64,000 nucleotides of DNA, from assembly GCF_016623495.1 (NCBI RefSeq), contig NZ_JAEHHL010000001.1, positions 496,001-560,000 on the forward strand, given 5' to 3'. Origin of the DNA: Thermohalobaculum xanthum (GTDB lineage: Bacteria; Pseudomonadota; Alphaproteobacteria; Rhodobacterales; Rhodobacteraceae). Both the position numbers and the translations under genes were made by a program. The notes under the pieces were generated by a model. The model made no database searches. It was not told the origin of the DNA and saw nothing but the letters and a program-made list of their open reading frames with translations. This document shows, one piece after another, positions 61,839 through 64,000 of this stretch (the stretch's first letter is position 1; every line of letters begins with the position of its first letter).

Positions 61839-64000
61839 GTGATCGACCTGAGGCAGTGGCTCGATTCAATCGAATGCGGGCGCTACGCGGACGCATTCGA
61901 GGCCAACGACATCACGTCCGACCTTCTTGCCGAACTCACCGATGCGGACCTTCGCGAACTGGGGATGACCATCGGGGACCGAAAGCGCTTTGCGCGCGCG
62001 GTCGCGGCCCTCCACCCGCCCGAGCCTGCGCCGGCGCCCGAACCGGCACCGCCACCCGGACCCGCGACGGCCATCCCTGTGCAGGCCGTCGCACATGCCC
62101 ATGCCGAGCGTCGCCGGCTCACCGTGATGTTCGTCGACCTCGTTGGCTCGACGGTGCTGTCGAGCCGGCTCGACCCCGAGGTCTGGAGCGACGTGCTGCG
62201 CGACTACCAGGACATCGTCGCCGGGCTGGTGACCCGCCTTGGCGGGCATGTCGCGCAATACCTCGGTGACGGGGCGCTGTGCTATTTCGGCTGGCCGCAG
62301 GCGCACGAGTCCTCGGCCGAGCGTGCCGTCGATGCGGGGCTCGAGATCATCGCCGCAATAAACCGTCGCGCGCCCCTCGCCGAGCCGCTGAGCTGCCGCA
62401 TCGGCATCGCCACCGGGCTGGTGGTGGTGGGCGAGCTGATCGGCAGCGCCGAGAGTGGCGACCGCACGGCCATCGGCGAGACGCCGAATTTCGCGGCCCG
62501 CCTCCAGGCCTTCGCCAAGGCGAACCACATCGTCGTGTCCGACAGCACCCGCCGCCTGCTGGGCAACGCCTTCATCCTCGAGAGCCTGGGCACGCACGAG
62601 ATCAAGGGCATCGCCAAGCCCCAGACCGTCTATGCCGTGCTGCGACGGAACCCCGCGCATGACCGGTTCAGCGGGCGCGAGGGTCATGCGACCGGCGTGA
62701 TGGTCGGACGCAGGACCGAGCTTGCCTTGCTGCAGGACCGCTGGGCACTGGCACGCGGCGGCGAGGGGCAGACCGTGCTGCTGCTGGGCGAGGCGGGCAT
62801 CGGCAAGTCGCGCATCTCCCGCGCGCTGTGCGAGGATATCGAGAAGGAGCGCCATCAACTGGTCACGCTCCAGTGCTCGCCCTACCACCGCGACATCGCG
62901 CTCTGGCCGGTGATCAGCTATTTCAACGCCGCCTCGGGCATCCGGCCCGATGACGACCTGGACCAGCGCCTCGACAAGCTCGAGGCCCTGCTGCGGCACG
63001 ACGGCGTGTCGGCGCTGTCGACCGCGCTGATCGCCGATCTCATGGGGCTCGACGGCGAGGCGCGCTACGGGGCGATCGACCTGCCGCCATCGGCGCGGCG
63101 CGCGGCAACCTTCCGCGCCCTGATCGATCACGTCGTTTCGCTGGCGCGCCAGGGACCGCTGCTGGTGCTGCTCGAGGACGCCCACTGGGCCGACCCGACC
63201 ACCGAGGAGTTCGCCTGCGCAATCGTGGATTGCCAGCAAAACCAGCCCGTCCTGCAACTGATCACCGCCCGGCCCGAGAACCCACCCGGGCTGCCGCATC
63301 AGAGCTATGTGTCGAGCGTCTCGCTCAACCGCCTCGGCCGCGGCGGGGTGCAGGAGATCGTGCGCCGCCTGGGCGGCGGCAACCTGCCTTCCGAGACCAT
63401 CGAGGCGATCATCGAGCGCACCGACGGCGTGCCCCTGTTCATCGAGGAACTGACCAAGGCGATGATCGAGAGCGGCGAGATGACCGTCCCCGCCAGCCTG
63501 CACGACACGCTCATGGCCCGGCTCGACCGCCTGCCCGAGGTCAAGGAGATCGCGCAGATCGCGAGCGTGTTTGGCCGCGAGTTCGAGACGGCCCCGCTGG
63601 CCGAGGTCGCGCGGCTGTCGCGCGAGCGCATCGCTGAGGCGCTCGACCAGCTTCGCAAGGTCGAACTGGTCTTCTCGCGGCTGGGCGGCGACGAGCGCCA
63701 CCTGTTCAAGCACGCTCTGGTCCGCGACGCCGCCTATGAGAGCCTTCTGAACCGGCGCCGGCAGGAGATCCACGGGCGCATCTTCGAGGTCCTCCGCGAA
63801 AGCCCGACCGCGGCTCCGGGCGTCCTTGCCCAGCATGCCGCCGAGGCGGGCCTGGCCCGCGAGGCCGTGGAATATGGCCGGCAGGCGGCCGAGCAGGCCC
63901 TGCGCCGCCCGGCCTATGCCGAGGCGCTCGCCCATCTCGACGCGGCGCTTGCCGCCATCGATGGCGAGCCCGAGGACGCCTTCACCCTGCGCGAGCGCAA
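61839..64000 (+). CDS. SAM-domain class III adenylate/guanylate cyclase fused to ATPase (partial)
   Basis: This large signalling protein is open to the right edge; 720 residues are visible. A SAM domain (about 1-57, LRQWLDSIECGRY ... LGMTIGDRKRF) leads. A Pro/Ala linker precedes a class III cyclase domain (about 87-265). It has metal Asp in TVMFVDLVGST and YLGDGALCYFG, the Asn/Arg pair in NFAARLQ, and IKGIAKPQTVY. An AAA-like ATPase follows with Walker A LGEAGIGKSR (near 315) and Walker B LVLLEDAHWADP. TPR-type helices begin near 690. I chose GTG 61839 because AAGGAG lies 9 bases before it; an ATG at 61830 directly abuts that site. Confidence 0.88.
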   Translation, partial: MIDLRQWLDSIECGRYADAFEANDITSDLLAELTDADLRELGMTIGDRKRFARAVAALHPPEPAPAPEPAPPPGPATAIPVQAVAHAHAERRRLTVMFVDLVGSTVLSSRLDPEVWSDVLRDYQDIVAGLVTRLGGHVAQYLGDGALCYFGWPQAHESSAERAVDAGLEIIAAINRRAPLAEPLSCRIGIATGLVVVGELIGSAESGDRTAIGETPNFAARLQAFAKANHIVVSDSTRRLLGNAFILESLGTHEIKGIAKPQTVYAVLRRNPAHDRFSGREGHATGVMVGRRTELALLQDRWALARGGEGQTVLLLGEAGIGKSRISRALCEDIEKERHQLVTLQCSPYHRDIALWPVISYFNAASGIRPDDDLDQRLDKLEALLRHDGVSALSTALIADLMGLDGEARYGAIDLPPSARRAATFRALIDHVVSLARQGPLLVLLEDAHWADPTTEEFACAIVDCQQNQPVLQLITARPENPPGLPHQSYVSSVSLNRLGRGGVQEIVRRLGGGNLPSETIEAIIERTDGVPLFIEELTKAMIESGEMTVPASLHDTLMARLDRLPEVKEIAQIASVFGREFETAPLAEVARLSRERIAEALDQLRKVELVFSRLGGDERHLFKHALVRDAAYESLLNRRRQEIHGRIFEVLRESPTAAPGVLAQHAAEAGLAREAVEYGRQAAEQALRRPAYAEALAHLDAALAAIDGEPEDAFTLRER

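Noticed and set aside
1-64000. CRISPR array, insertion sequence, prophage or attachment site
   Set aside because: I found no spaced direct repeats, transposase, integrase or duplicated tRNA 3' end anywhere in the window.

Overview
The window is a stretch of a high-GC (roughly 65%) alphaproteobacterial chromosome, most likely from the Rhodobacterales (Roseobacter/Paracoccaceae group). I infer this from gene order and content: a zapA-6S RNA-5-FCL block, a pcm-tolC-popZ-like-valS block, TRAP and dipeptide ABC uptake systems, a leucine-degradation (liu) operon and codon use. I see no rRNA operon, CRISPR array, insertion sequence, prophage or plasmid feature. The content is a mix of housekeeping genes and nutrient-scavenging operons.

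Layout. 1-7.5 kb: the end of a DASS-family carboxylate transporter cut by the left edge, ymdB, 5-formyl-THF cyclo-ligase, 6S RNA, zapA with a small coiled-coil partner, xthA, a lipoprotein and ilvD. 7.7-14.7 kb: a small repeat-containing protein, valS, a PopZ-like acidic scaffold, TolC, PIMT and tRNA-Cys. 15-21.5 kb: a complete dipeptide-type ABC importer and aroQ. 21.7-30.9 kb: a TetR-controlled leucine/isovalerate operon (isovaleryl-CoA dehydrogenase, both methylcrotonyl-CoA carboxylase subunits, HMG-CoA lyase, methylglutaconyl-CoA hydratase). A six-cysteine secreted protein, a nuclease and a macrodomain enzyme sit inside this operon. 31-45 kb: GT39 glycosyltransferase, pepN, an MltF-like lytic transglycosylase, an AruI-like decarboxylase, an MFS protein, bolA-grxD-pth, a ketopantoate-reductase-like protein, ychF, an outer-membrane beta-barrel and tRNA-Gln. 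45.6-49.5 kb: a 27-residue membrane microprotein, a DUF2339 membrane protein and an RpiR regulator. 49.6-56 kb: a TRAP transporter followed by diaminopropionate ammonia-lyase and two different N-carbamoylases. 56.2-61.7 kb: a secreted lectin/endostatin-like protein, then a LacI regulator divergent from the four-gene threonate/erythronate pathway ltnD-otnK-otnC-otnI. The right edge cuts a SAM-domain adenylate cyclase/ATPase.

How genes work together. Three catabolic units each have their own regulator and visible operator-like DNA. TetR sits with a perfect 14-bp palindrome filling its own promoter spacer. RpiR sits with two 18-bp inverted-repeat sites. LacI sits with two 16-bp sites, one lying inside the -35/-10 spacer of the ltn/otn promoter. 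Genes in these units overlap by 1-4 bases, which suggests translational coupling. The unit I think is most likely to be undescribed is the RpiR-TRAP-DpaL-carboxylamidase-carbamoylase operon. I read it as uptake and stripping of ureido (N-carbamoyl) groups from a diureido- or ureido-aminopropionate, giving 2,3-diaminopropionate and then pyruvate plus ammonia. That function is inferred from the enzyme families, not proven by the sequence.
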